29,962 nt of DNA from an uncultured Agathobacter sp. Lineage in GTDB: Bacteria > Bacillota > Clostridia > Lachnospirales > Lachnospiraceae. The DNA lies in contig CAJUND010000036.1 in the NCBI GenBank assembly GCA_910587655.1, positions 1 to 29,962 on the forward strand. Reading direction: 5' to 3'. Both the position numbers and the translations under genes were made by a program. The stretch's first letter is position 1; each line of letters starts with the position of its first letter. This document shows, piece after piece, positions 1 to 7,153 of this stretch. The notes below the pieces were generated by a model. The model was not told the origin of the DNA, made no database searches, and saw nothing but the letters and a program-made list of their open reading frames with translations.

Positions 1-179
1 GAATCGAGATTATGTGCCGTGCTATGGAAGATATGAGGAATCAGACATTGAAAGAGGGAGCAATCAATTCCGCAAAGAGAATGTTGGCAGATGGGATTTT
101 GACACTTGAAAAAATTGCGGAATACGCAGGACTTCCACTTGACGAAGTAAAAAAACTGAAAGCAGAACAGACAGCATAG
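1..179 (+). CDS. C-terminal end of a probable Rpn/PD-(D/E)XK family protein (5' partial)
   Basis: The reading frame is open from base 3 to the TAG at 177-179, giving 58 residues with no start in the window. The end is a charged helix containing KEGAINSAKRMLADG followed by LEKIAEYAGLPLDEVKKL. That arrangement, a helical segment and then a short helix-turn-helix-like ending of the form IAEyaGLpleEVkkL, is common at the C-terminus of Rpn-family (PD-(D/E)XK transposase-like) nucleases of Clostridia. The catalytic domain lies outside the window, so the family call rests only on the tail. A strong terminator follows 10 bases after the stop. Confidence 0.55.
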   Translation, partial: IEIMCRAMEDMRNQTLKEGAINSAKRMLADGILTLEKIAEYAGLPLDEVKKLKAEQTA

Positions 180-189
180 TAAAACCGTA

Positions 190-229
190 GGCCGGGAATC
201 TAAAAACAGGTTCCCGGCCTTATTTTCTT
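190..229 (+). terminator. Rho-independent terminator of the first gene
   Basis: A perfect 9-bp stem, GGCCGGGAA (190-198) with TTCCCGGCC (211-219), has a 12-nt loop and is followed by TTATTTTCTT. It separates the upstream gene from the replication region. Confidence 0.9.
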
Positions 230-239
230 GTCCTGAAAT

Positions 240-545
240 GTAAATTTTTTGTGAATTTGATTAAAAAGTCCTTTACAAAACGTCACTGGGGAGACTAACA
301 AATGCCAGAAGTGGTGAGTAGAGTACCAAAAAAGAAAACTCCGTTATATAATGAATGTAGGTCTGGTAAACCACATCATATACAACGGAGAAATGTCCAA
401 TGGACAATTTAAGTTTAGCACATAGCAGGGATAATTGTACGTGTTATATTATATTTATTTCAAACTATCGTAGAAAAATGATGTTTGTAGCATCGCGTAA
501 GGACGTAGGGGAGATTCCGGGTAAAAGAGCAATATGAGAGGGAGC
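240..545. other. Non-coding, hairpin-rich stretch upstream of rep
   Basis: No convincing ORF lies between 180 and 763. Two structures stand out. One is a long imperfect hairpin at 339-390, with outer arms CTCCGTT and AACGGAG and an inner stem ATGTaGG/CCACAT. The second is a compact palindrome at 391-410 centred on TGTCCAATGGACA. A purine-rich stretch follows near 500-555. The position just upstream of the initiator gene fits an origin, a copy-control RNA or a promoter region, but nothing in the sequence decides between these. Confidence 0.4.
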
Positions 546-590
546 GCATGGAAGGCGGTATGTGACTATATTTGTGCTAATAAATATATT

Positions 591-619
591 TTATATAAAA
601 AGTAATACTTTATATATAA
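591..619. repeat. Palindromic site 1 of 5 (core AAGTAATACTT)
   Basis: This is a 29-bp near-perfect palindrome centred on base 605. The core AAGTA-A-TACTT is flanked by matching TATATA arms, with only one mismatched pair (598/612). The same core recurs at 1586-1610, 2222-2246, 3086-3108 and 3394-3418. It lies upstream of rep. The likely reader is the ribbon-helix-helix protein encoded at 3127-3399, which makes this a candidate centromere and operator site. Confidence 0.75.
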
Positions 620-658
620 TAAGTAAAATAGGAAAATATGTTGTTATGAAATATTTTT

Positions 659-717
659 AAAGCCACAAATTGATAGTTTATAATAAAAGCCACATATATT
701 GTAAGTATGTGGCTTTT
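659..717. promoter_or_regulatory. Three AAAGCCACA boxes: candidate Rep operator or iterons
   Basis: AAAGCCACA occurs at 659-667 and 686-694 and inverted (TGTGGCTTT) at 708-716. The last two belong to a perfect 12-bp inverted repeat: AAAAGCCACATA (685-696) and TATGTGGCTTTT (706-717), with 9 nt between them. The rep promoter overlaps this palindrome. Rep_3-type initiators often bind directly repeated iterons at the origin and an inverted repeat of the same sequence at their own promoter. This cluster fits that scheme, but binding is inferred. Confidence 0.6.
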
Positions 718-727
718 GTGTTATAAT
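699..727 (+). promoter_or_regulatory. rep promoter (TTGTAA, 17 bp, TATAAT)
   Basis: The -35 box TTGTAA (699-704) and -10 box TATAAT (722-727) are separated by exactly 17 bp, and a TG at 719-720 makes an extended -10. The predicted start near 734 leaves a short leader of about 30 nt before the rep ATG. The -35 box lies in the loop of the 685-717 palindrome, so a bound protein would block it. Confidence 0.7.
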
Positions 728-763
728 TCGAAAATGCAAAAGATAATTTAAGAAAGGGTATAT

Positions 764-1522
764 ATGGGAAGAGGTAAAAAGGTAATTGACGGACAGTTAT
801 CGTTTGATTTTTCACTTGATAAAGATAACTACGTGGTACAGGCGAATGATTTGATAGGTGGAAAACAGGCATTGAAATTGAATAGTGCAAAATTGATTAG
901 GGCGGCGATCATGCAGATTGTTCCGGAAGATGATGAATTAAAACCTTATGTAGTCAGTATTAAGGAAATAGCAGAATTGCTTGGAGTGTCTGAAAGCAAC
1001 TTATACAGGGATATAGACGATATAACAGACGACATAATTAAAAATCCGGTCTTTATACGACAGGCGATTAACCGTCAGATTAAATGGGTAAAGATTCCTT
1101 GGGTGTCAAAGTGTGAGTATAATTCTGATGTCGGGGTTTCCATTCAGTTAAATGATAACCTGAGACCGTTTCTGATACGGCTGAAAGAGCATTATACACA
1201 GTACACGCTGGATAATATATTGTGTATGAAAAGTGTATATGCGATTCGTATTTTTGAACTTCTGCAGGAGAGAATAATGACAAGGGTTTTGCCAAAAGAG
1301 GGGCAGTATATTGAGATATCCCTGCAGGAACTAAGGCAGTGTTGTGATTGTGAGGAAAAGTATCCCCGGTTTACGCATTTCAAGGACAGGGTGATTGAGC
1401 CTGCCAGAAGGGAAATTAATGAGCTCACTATGTTTCGGATGAAGTATGAGTATGTAAAAGAGGGTAAGAGTGTTGTTGCTATCAGATTTCACATGAACAT
1501 GATGTACCATACGGTTACATGA
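764..1522 (+). CDS. Replication initiator protein, Rep_3/RepB-like
   Basis: This 252-residue protein most resembles the Rep_3 (RepB/RepE-like) plasmid initiators, which bind origin iterons and open the origin. The start is ATG 764 after AGAAAGGG. The N-terminal half contains a winged-helix-like segment with VSIKEIAELLGVSESNLYRD (about residues 66-85), a recognisable helix-turn-helix. The second half carries the family-like pattern of a strand-rich stretch, then YAIRIFELLQER (about 163-174), the LQELRQCC region and a terminal KDRVIEPARREINE helix. The length matches the family. It has its own promoter within a palindrome that is probably its operator, and is followed by parA and a small RHH gene on the same strand, a standard replication-partition order. 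The family assignment is by motif only. Confidence 0.82.
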   Translation: MGRGKKVIDGQLSFDFSLDKDNYVVQANDLIGGKQALKLNSAKLIRAAIMQIVPEDDELKPYVVSIKEIAELLGVSESNLYRDIDDITDDIIKNPVFIRQAINRQIKWVKIPWVSKCEYNSDVGVSIQLNDNLRPFLIRLKEHYTQYTLDNILCMKSVYAIRIFELLQERIMTRVLPKEGQYIEISLQELRQCCDCEEKYPRFTHFKDRVIEPARREINELTMFRMKYEYVKEGKSVVAIRFHMNMMYHTVT

Positions 1523-1585
1523 AGTTCTGAAAATATGGTCTTTTGATGTGGACTAGAATAAGAATTGATAATTAGTATAAAATAT

Positions 1586-1610
1586 ATATTTAAAGTATTA
1601 CTTATAATAT
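1586..1610. repeat. Palindromic site 2 of 5 (core AAGTATTACTT)
   Basis: The core AAGTA-T-TACTT is centred on 1598 with A/T-rich arms that pair again from the fourth position outward. It lies 63 bp after the rep stop in the long rep-parA gap, not next to an obvious start codon. That argues for a centromere-like role in addition to operator use. Confidence 0.7.
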
Positions 1611-1689
1611 AAAAACAATATAATAAATATTATATTGCTAAAAAATGAATGATATTGATAATTAATATGAAGTAAGAAACTGTTGAAAA

Positions 1690-2105
1690 ATAACCGATAC
1701 AGTTTGCGCAGGATATTTCTCCGAGGATAAATTGTTAAAAAACGTTTGCATAGCGGGGACGCCGAGTCTTTTTGACATGCATAATCTGAGAAATAGAAAA
1801 ACAAGGATGCGTGAGTTATTTTTCTGTAGTGTCTATGTTCACTACATACTCGGCATCAACCGGGCGCGAGGACAGCGCGGGGGATAATGAAACTTGTTTA
1901 TGCCTTCCCATAGACTTGCGGAGGAGTCCTGTGGTATGCGTCAGCCCCTGCGACGGCGGTATTGTCGAACTATGACAGATGTGCCAGCAGCGGTCTGGAA
2001 TATACCCCGCCGGGGATGTGGCAAATACGGCAAAATTGAAGCATCTGCACGAAAATGATGAAGCCCGATCCGGAAACGGCGGACATCGCCCGTAAAATAT
2101 AATTA
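1690..2105. other. G+C-rich, probably non-coding island between rep and parA
   Basis: The rep-parA gap (1523-2264) is very A+T-rich at both ends but contains this clearly richer island. No frame in it looks like a real protein. An antisense ORF at 1816-2109 is rich in Cys, Ser, Pro and Arg and has no ribosome binding site. Several short strong hairpins are visible: GCGC/GCGC around 1865-1879, CCCC-GCC-GGGG near 2006-2016 and CCG-GAAA-CGG near 2071-2080. This suggests a structured RNA or an inserted remnant. I do not recognise a known RNA class. Confidence 0.4.
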
Positions 2106-2221
2106 GCAAGAGTTTTATTTCAGATGTTTTTAAATAAGAATATCCATCTTGAAAAGAGTTTGCAGAAATAAAAAAACTTGTAATTTCCTCTTGATATTTT
2201 GAAATTATTAATATAAAATTT

Positions 2222-2246
2222 ATATTAAAAGTATTACTTTTGATAT
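2222..2246. repeat. Palindromic site 3 of 5, upstream of parA
   Basis: The core AAAAGTATTACTTTT is centred on 2234 with one mismatched pair (2226/2242). Its centre lies 31 bp before the parA ATG, where a promoter would be expected, so it is well placed as an autoregulatory operator of the partition genes. Confidence 0.75.
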
Positions 2247-2264
2247 CTAATTAAAGGAGAAAAT

Positions 2265-3035
2265 ATGAAAACAATAGCAATTGCAAACCAAAAAGGCGGA
2301 GTTGCCAAGACTACGACTACATACAACCTAGCAGCCGCAAAAGCCACTACGGGCAAGAGGGTATTAATGGTTGATCTTGATCCGCAGGCAAGTCTTACAA
2401 TCAGCTGTGCAATGAATCCTGATTCAAATGAGTATGATGATGCAAATGTATGCAACCTTTTCGATGGGAAAACCAATCCTGCAGAATGTGCATTCAGTGT
2501 TGAGGCCAGTGGTATGGACAACCTATACATAATTCCGTCGAATATAGACCTGGCTGTGACGGAGACAAAGCTTGTAGTTGGAAGAAACAGCGATGTGCAG
2601 CTTCGGAAAGCCATTAAAAAATTTGAGCCGTTTTTTGATTACGTATTTATTGACTGCCCGCCCCAGCTTGGGACGCTTTTAATTAATGCCCTGGTTGCCG
2701 CAGATGAAGTTATTATTCCTGTAAAAACAGATTATCTCGCATATAGGGGATTAAAGGCGCTTTTGGATACGATCAGAGAAATACAAACCGGCGATGGAGA
2801 CCGCTCATTGAATCCCGACCTGGTTTTTGACGGGATTATTGCGACATTTTATGAAAAGACAAATGATCAACAAGATGTACTTACACTTCTTGAAAAGATG
2901 GATGCGCCCTTGCTAGGGATTATTAAAAAGGCGGCAGATGTTCCCAGGGATGTTATTGATGGGAAACCGGTTGTCCTGAACCGGAAGGCGCCAACGGCGA
3001 AGGCATATATGGAAATAGCTGTTAAGATAGTATAA
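2265..3035 (+). CDS. parA: ParA-type plasmid partition ATPase
   Basis: This 256-residue ParA/MinD-like ATPase would move plasmid copies apart by ATP-driven patterning on the nucleoid. The deviant Walker A motif KGGVAKTT is at residues 10-17, the LMVDLDPQASLT motif follows at about 34-45, and the Walker B-like YVFIDCPP lies near 125-132. The protein lacks the long N-terminal helix-turn-helix of P1-type ParA, so it belongs to the small type Ib class, which normally pairs with a ribbon-helix-helix centromere-binding protein. Such a protein is encoded next, at 3127. The start at 2265 follows AAAGGAG. Palindromic sites lie just upstream and just downstream of the gene. Confidence 0.93.
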   Translation: MKTIAIANQKGGVAKTTTTYNLAAAKATTGKRVLMVDLDPQASLTISCAMNPDSNEYDDANVCNLFDGKTNPAECAFSVEASGMDNLYIIPSNIDLAVTETKLVVGRNSDVQLRKAIKKFEPFFDYVFIDCPPQLGTLLINALVAADEVIIPVKTDYLAYRGLKALLDTIREIQTGDGDRSLNPDLVFDGIIATFYEKTNDQQDVLTLLEKMDAPLLGIIKKAADVPRDVIDGKPVVLNRKAPTAKAYMEIAVKIV

Positions 3036-3085
3036 TTATAATATTAAATGAATATTTCAATTATATAGTATAAATATTGAAAATA

Positions 3086-3108
3086 TATAAAAAGTATTAT
3101 TTTATATA
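3086..3108. repeat. Palindromic site 4 of 5, upstream of the RHH gene
   Basis: The core AAGTATTATTT is centred on 3097. One pair of the usual core is changed (G3094 against T3100), but the outer TATATA arms are kept. It lies 30 bp before ATG 3127 and adjoins the ribosome binding site, so binding here would repress the small gene. Confidence 0.65.
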
Positions 3109-3126
3109 CCCGTGGAAGGAGTGCTT

Positions 3127-3399
3127 ATGGGAAAACTTTTAGATAATGTTGAAGCGAAGGAAATATTGGAAAATAATATTCAGGAAAAAGTAAAGAAAAA
3201 ATCTGTTGCTACGGATATTGCAAGTAATAATGGATCAAAGGATAAACAGATTTCTGCTAAAGTGAATGAGAGGATGTACGGATTGTTTACGCAGATTAAT
3301 AAGGCGCAGGGTATCTCAAATAACAGCGCCTTGAATATGATTATAAGCAGATATGTCAGGGAAAATAAAGGTATACTAAAAGAAGAAGAGGAGATATAA
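3127..3399 (+). CDS. Small ribbon-helix-helix DNA-binding protein, probable ParA partner
   Basis: The product is 90 residues. I chose ATG 3127 over the in-frame GTG at 3112 because GGAAGGA lies 6 bases before the ATG. The N-terminal half is charged and flexible (KEILENNIQEKVKKK, then an Asn/Ser/Lys linker). The C-terminal half has the order expected of an RHH fold: strand KQISAKVN, helix ERMYGLFTQINKAQG, turn ISNNS, helix ALNMIISRYVREN. A disordered basic tail plus a C-terminal RHH is the ParG/Omega arrangement of type Ib partition. Its likely targets are the five palindromes with core AAGTAWTACTT, one upstream of its own gene and one overlapping its stop codon. Confidence 0.75.
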   Translation: MGKLLDNVEAKEILENNIQEKVKKKSVATDIASNNGSKDKQISAKVNERMYGLFTQINKAQGISNNSALNMIISRYVRENKGILKEEEEI

Positions 3400-3418
3400 A
3401 AAGTATTACTTTATATAT
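3394..3418. repeat. Palindromic site 5 of 5, overlapping the RHH stop codon
   Basis: The core AAGTATTACTT is centred on 3406 with long TATATA arms and one mismatched pair (3399/3413). The left arm includes the TAA of the RHH gene. No plus-strand gene follows, so a pure operator role is unlikely here. This supports a centromere array. Confidence 0.72.
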
Positions 3419-3528
3419 TGTTAACATTTAAAAAGAATGTTGGAATTATATAGAAATAATATTTTTCAAAAACATTACAAGGGCAGAAACCCTGATAATT
3501 CAGGTCTGAGATGGCTGACTTTACATAA

Positions 3529-4092
3529 CTATTTATCTTTTATAACATATAAATTGGGAAAATCTTCTGGTGGGCAGCAATACCAGTAACGTATTGCACG
3601 CTCCAGATCCAATAACTGCCACATAACAGTAACAGCCGACCTTTGCCGGAACACGTTTCCACCGTCTGGCAGATATCGACGCAGCTCCTCCGCTAAACCG
3701 TGCAGCCTCTGCTCCAATACATCCGCAGGCTGTCCCATGTCATCATCAGTACACAACGGCAAGCTTTCCCCCAGCCCGCAGGCGTCCATGTAATCGGAAA
3801 ACGCCCACTGCAGATAATCATTCAGAAAGTCCTCCATATCATAAAATGCGTTGCTTCGGTCCTCACCCGTACCGTTAAATACCATGTCCGCAAGCCGCTC
3901 CACAATCTCCAGCGTGTAAAGTATACGCTCTGTGTCATCCGTGGGCATACGGGTTATTTCATCCTCATACCGCCGCTGGAAGTCCGCCGCGTACCATTTT
4001 GCCCTTGCCGCCAGTTCCTTACACTCCGGACATGCAAAGAACTCCTTCGCGCTCTGTATCAGCCTGTTGAGCTTTTCAAAATCCTTGTCCAT
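3529..4092 (-). CDS. Acidic hypothetical protein
   Basis: This 187-residue protein has a good ribosome binding site (AAGGAGG, 9 nt before ATG 4092). It is strongly acidic and probably mostly helical, with a CPEC pair near residues 20-23 and no signal peptide or membrane segment. I do not recognise the family. It is the last gene of the minus-strand group and follows the methylase fragment by 51 bp. Its first residues, MDKDFEKL, resemble the MDKDIELL encoded upstream of the methylase fragment start (5046), which hints at duplication or recombination of this 5' end. Confidence 0.7.
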   Translation of the reverse strand: MDKDFEKLNRLIQSAKEFFACPECKELAARAKWYAADFQRRYEDEITRMPTDDTERILYTLEIVERLADMVFNGTGEDRSNAFYDMEDFLNDYLQWAFSDYMDACGLGESLPLCTDDDMGQPADVLEQRLHGLAEELRRYLPDGGNVFRQRSAVTVMWQLLDLERAIRYWYCCPPEDFPNLYVIKDK

Positions 4093-4143
4093 AATACAAA
4101 TCCTCCTTTAATTAACTCAAAAATAAGCTGGTTTTTCGATTTT

Positions 4144-5007
4144 TCAATCATACCGTGTATACAGTAACAAAGATTCCTTTAGCGCATCGCATATCTCCTC
4201 ATGTCCAACTGCCTGCAAAACCTTACGGTCAAAAATTTCCCTGTCTGAATCCTTTAATTCGTCTTCTATATCCATAACATTTCGATTTTTAATTTTATCA
4301 AACAATTCCACTATCTCCAAAGCATCTGAATCTAATATAACCTGCGGGTTTATCATGTACATGTTCCTTAACTTTGTGCTGCTCACGCCTAATCCATCTG
4401 TTTCTCTGGCTGTCTCAATTACAAACATGCCAGATAAGGAATTTAACAATGCATGCACTAAATCTTTTGAAACATTTACATCTTTCACAATAATTTGTAT
4501 AAACTGCTGATTTACAAATGTATTCTCCTCAGGCATGGATACAAATAAACGCTTGTCAGGATTAAGCGCCGTCACAAAGTCCGCTTTTGCCGTATCATCC
4601 AATTCATACCAGAATCCCCCCCGATGACTTAACACTTCTGGCAATAATTTACCTCTTCCATTTCTAATATTTTCATATTTTTCAATCCAATTCAGTGCTC
4701 CTGTATGCCCTGATTGTCGTAATTCATCTTTCGATTTATGACAGCAGAATACAGCACTGTCGGATTGTACCGTATATGATTTCAATAATGCCGGATTTCT
4801 AAGTGCCGGCTTTATATATTCACTTTCAATACCACTATTTTCGGGCGGATAAAACAGGGCATTCCATCCGCTGCGTTCCCCTCTTTTTATGGTAAGTATT
4901 TCTTGAATCGGGATTAAACATTCTTCCAATTTGCTAACCCATGATACGTTGTGAAACAAGTCATTTGATATTATTCCCTTATTGGTAATAACCTTGATCA
5001 TATTCAT
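4144..5007 (-). CDS. C-terminal fragment of an N6-adenine DNA methylase (recognition region only)
   Basis: The 287-residue product resembles the C-terminal, target-recognition part of Eco57I/TaqI-like type II adenine methylases. It has the sequence EILTIKRGERSGWNALFYP, then IESEYIKPALRN, the HTGALNWIEKYEN segment and GLGVSSTKLRNMYMINP. No SAM-binding FxGxG motif and no NPPY catalytic motif are present, so it cannot methylate DNA by itself. The ORF is open and has a ribosome binding site (GGAAAGGGGG just before ATG 5007). An in-frame upstream ATG at 5046 lacks such a site. The fragment may be a remnant, or may have kept a DNA-binding role. Confidence 0.65.
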   Translation of the reverse strand: MNMIKVITNKGIISNDLFHNVSWVSKLEECLIPIQEILTIKRGERSGWNALFYPPENSGIESEYIKPALRNPALLKSYTVQSDSAVFCCHKSKDELRQSGHTGALNWIEKYENIRNGRGKLLPEVLSHRGGFWYELDDTAKADFVTALNPDKRLFVSMPEENTFVNQQFIQIIVKDVNVSKDLVHALLNSLSGMFVIETARETDGLGVSSTKLRNMYMINPQVILDSDALEIVELFDKIKNRNVMDIEDELKDSDREIFDRKVLQAVGHEEICDALKESLLLYTRYD

Positions 5008-5063
5008 AGTCCCCCTTTCCATTAATAATTCAATGTCTTTATCCATAAATTATTCTTTGGTAT

Positions 5064-5101
5064 CCCGCTGTCTACGCCATCTCCCCCTTTCTGACAGCGG
5101 G
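5064..5101 (-). other. Intercistronic hairpin with an SD-like sequence in its loop
   Basis: A perfect 9-bp inverted repeat, CCCGCTGTC (5064-5072) and GACAGCGGG (5093-5101), lies between the stop at 5183 and the next start at 5007. On the minus strand the loop carries AGAAAGGGGGAG. There is no U-run, so it is not a typical terminator. It may be a processing or attenuation element. Confidence 0.45.
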
Positions 5102-5182
5102 CATTGCAACATATATCAGTCATCTGGTTAATTCATCAACAGGTTTTCCGTTGAAATGCACGATTTTTTATATACCAGCAAA

Positions 5183-5695
5183 TTAACGGTAAGCATTACC
5201 CATCTTTGCAAGCTGTCCGCTGGAATAAGAAGAATAAATTCTTCTTATTGCCATGGCGTATTCCGCCTTATCAAAACTTTTTTCTTTCTGTTCTTTTATT
5301 GCGGCAAACAGTTTCCTGCTGAATCTTTCCGGTAATCCGATTAACCGCAGATGTTTAATTTCACCTGTCACTGCATTGATCAGCATCATTGTGAGTGCAA
5401 GGCCCTGTCCCTCATCCAGAACCTCAAGTCTGGTAAGGTTTTTACTTAGGTGAGGTGTATATGGTGCATCCATCCATGGCAGATTTCCAATCTTTATGGT
5501 AAGCATTATCACTCCATATAATTCGACAAACCTGATCTCGAATTTTTTACCTGCGGCAAACTGCTCTATTTCATCCTTTCTCGGATTATTGAAATACACC
5601 TTTAATCCGGCACCACTGTCATCAATATCGAAACATGACCCTTCCTGATGATTTTTGAACTGCTCCACCACTTGTCCTACTTCATATCGTATCAT
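5183..5695 (-). CDS. Short member of the leader-associated unknown family (C-terminal-domain type)
   Basis: This 170-residue protein has AAAGGAGG before ATG 5695. It matches only the second half of the three longer paralogues at 7154, 8382 and 11747. Shared landmarks are a strand-rich stretch ending in KIGNLPWMDAPYTPHLSKNLTRL, then a segment of the ALTMMLINAVTGEIKHLRLIGL type, and a closing EYAMAIRRIYSSYSSGQL helix. I recall similar short proteins as common hypotheticals on clostridial mobile elements, with no known function. No signal peptide or catalytic motif is visible. It is preceded by leader copy A. Confidence 0.75.
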   Translation of the reverse strand: MIRYEVGQVVEQFKNHQEGSCFDIDDSGAGLKVYFNNPRKDEIEQFAAGKKFEIRFVELYGVIMLTIKIGNLPWMDAPYTPHLSKNLTRLEVLDEGQGLALTMMLINAVTGEIKHLRLIGLPERFSRKLFAAIKEQKEKSFDKAEYAMAIRRIYSSYSSGQLAKMGNAYR

Positions 5696-6076
5696 ATTTC
5701 TTTAACCTCCTTTCCCGGGTATTCAAAGGCTCCCGGAAATCCCATGTGCAACTGACCGGCTGCCACGATGGATATCCGATTCTGACAAGCTCGCCTAGGG
5801 TCATCGCTCATTCTCTGCTCCATCAATCCGTCGGGGCCGGGATAAAATTGTCACAGTACAGACCTTTGCGTCTTACTGCCGCCGGAAACATAGCAGCCCT
5901 TATATGTCTATTCCTTCTTAAAACCAGCAATTTTCATTATGTACTGCACTCTCTGAAAAAGGGCTTTCTGCCTTCCGTTTCCGGAACAATCCCAGTATAT
6001 CAGACCTATGGATTTGAACATTCTGTGAGAAATCAACTTTATATTCTTTCAAATAGTAACCACCTTATATTCTTTT
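5696..6076 (-). promoter_or_regulatory. Repeated structured leader, copy A
   Basis: On the minus strand this ~380-nt stretch runs from an AAAAGAATAT box (about 6066-6076) to the ATG at 5695. It shares blocks with the copies at 8198, 9447, 11001 and 12812, including CGACGGATTGATGGAGCAG and GCGAGCTTGTCAGAA. It ends in a hairpin (5712-5738) with stem CCGGG/CCCGG and 12-nt loop AGCCTTTGAATA, right before AAAGGAGG. It lacks the 36-nt internal module seen in copies C, D and E, and the stop pattern rules out a shared coding frame. It probably acts as a 5' UTR. Confidence 0.7.
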
Positions 6077-6353
6077 GTGGTAGCAATGTACATATATTTA
6101 GCTATTTCAGCCCAGAAAGATATTGTTTAACTATCTTTGCTCCAAAACCACTACGGTGTTGTCCATCTTATCGAGAAAAAGGTATCCTTCTGTTTTCCAG
6201 CTCCGTATCAGATGCTCCCTTTTCCTTCGCCCTGTGTTTCTGGTTTTCAGGGTGCCCCTTTATTTTTAATCATTGCAATTCCTGTTATTTTATGGCACCA
6301 TAATATCTATAAACAGCCATTATCCGCTGGATTATAAGGAGATCATCAGAATA
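6077..6353. other. Gap between leader A and the plus-strand XRE gene
   Basis: No ORF here has a believable start. The part near 6137-6170 (CCAAAACCACTACGGTG) resembles the sequence upstream of leaders C and D, so the duplicated unit extends past the leader itself. The promoter of the plus-strand gene at 6354 must lie here, but no clear -35/-10 pair was found. Confidence 0.35.
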
Positions 6354-6998
6354 ATGAAAAAAGTGCAAAAACAAAAAGAGTCCGAAAACGGGCAGAAGAA
6401 AAAGAATGAATTAACTAAAAAGGAACAGGAAGTCTGTGAGGAATTTTCTAAATGCCGGATCAGATACGGAATGACCCAGGAGGAATGGGCCAGAGCAATC
6501 GGCATCAGCCATGGACTGGTAAAAAGAATAGAATCTCATACAATCTCCTGCTCAAAGAAAACCATGACAAAAGTCCGTCAATATATGGATTCCTGTGACG
6601 TCTGCCCTGATATTCCTGACCTGCATGATTTGGAACATCATATCCTGTATTACATATTTCTGACACACATGGAGCGGCTCCCGAAAAAGGAAGCAGCAGA
6701 ATATGCCGGAAAATGCGCCCGGTCGTTGCGGGACACCTTATTACATATGTCTGAATGCACCACAGCAGGCAAACAAAAAAATATTTACAAACTTATGGAT
6801 ATGTACCTTAAAGCCCTCAGTCGTGTCGTTTCTTCAACTAATGTGGCAGATGTGGAAATGAATTTCCCAGACATTACAAATGAACTTGCTTCCCTTACTG
6901 AGAAAAAAATCAAAAAAACAGCATCTCCTGCCGACACGGATATCCCTGCATCCAGCAATCAATTTGGCCAGATGTGCCTTGGTGACCTACAACTTTAG
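6354..6998 (+). CDS. XRE-type helix-turn-helix protein
   Basis: This 214-residue protein is the only plus-strand gene between 3400 and 15689. An HTH_3-like domain is clear at about residues 25-70: KCRIRYGMTQEEWARAIGIS, then HGLVKRIESHT as the recognition helix. The remaining 140 residues are helical and Cys/Met-rich without a family I can name. ATG 6354 was chosen because GGAG lies 12 bases before it; the longer frame from 6273 begins in sequence that looks non-coding. Its place beside the leader-bearing genes makes it a possible regulator of them, which is inference. It ends near a bidirectional terminator at 7090-7116. Confidence 0.8.
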   Translation: MKKVQKQKESENGQKKKNELTKKEQEVCEEFSKCRIRYGMTQEEWARAIGISHGLVKRIESHTISCSKKTMTKVRQYMDSCDVCPDIPDLHDLEHHILYYIFLTHMERLPKKEAAEYAGKCARSLRDTLLHMSECTTAGKQKNIYKLMDMYLKALSRVVSSTNVADVEMNFPDITNELASLTEKKIKKTASPADTDIPASSNQFGQMCLGDLQL

Positions 6999-7089
6999 AA
7001 TAGCGTGTTCCATCTCACTCTCATGAATATCAGTTTTGTGGCAGTCGTAAATATAATCTTTTCTTTATAAATCGCTTTATCAAACAAAA

Positions 7090-7116
7090 AAGTCCCGGAT
7101 CATATCTTCCGGGACT
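7090..7116. terminator. Bidirectional terminator
   Basis: The arms AAGTCCCGGA (7090-7099) and TCCGGGACTT (7107-7116) form a perfect 10-bp stem, with A-runs before and T-runs after. It lies between convergent genes (XRE ending at 6998, minus-strand gene ending at 7154) and can serve both. A near-identical terminator is at 11684-11709, downstream of the paralogous gene, so it was duplicated with it. Confidence 0.9.
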
Positions 7117-7153
7117 TTTTGTGGCTGTCCTCTTATTTTATATACTCAGATCA

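Noticed and set aside
1816..2109. 97-residue minus-strand ORF in the G+C-rich island
   Set aside because: No ribosome binding site, Cys/Ser/Pro/Arg-rich composition like a random translation of G+C-rich DNA, and antisense to the replication genes. Treated as non-coding.
5746..6303. 185-residue plus-strand ORF
   Set aside because: Runs antisense to leader A and beyond; composition and lack of a start signal indicate a shadow.
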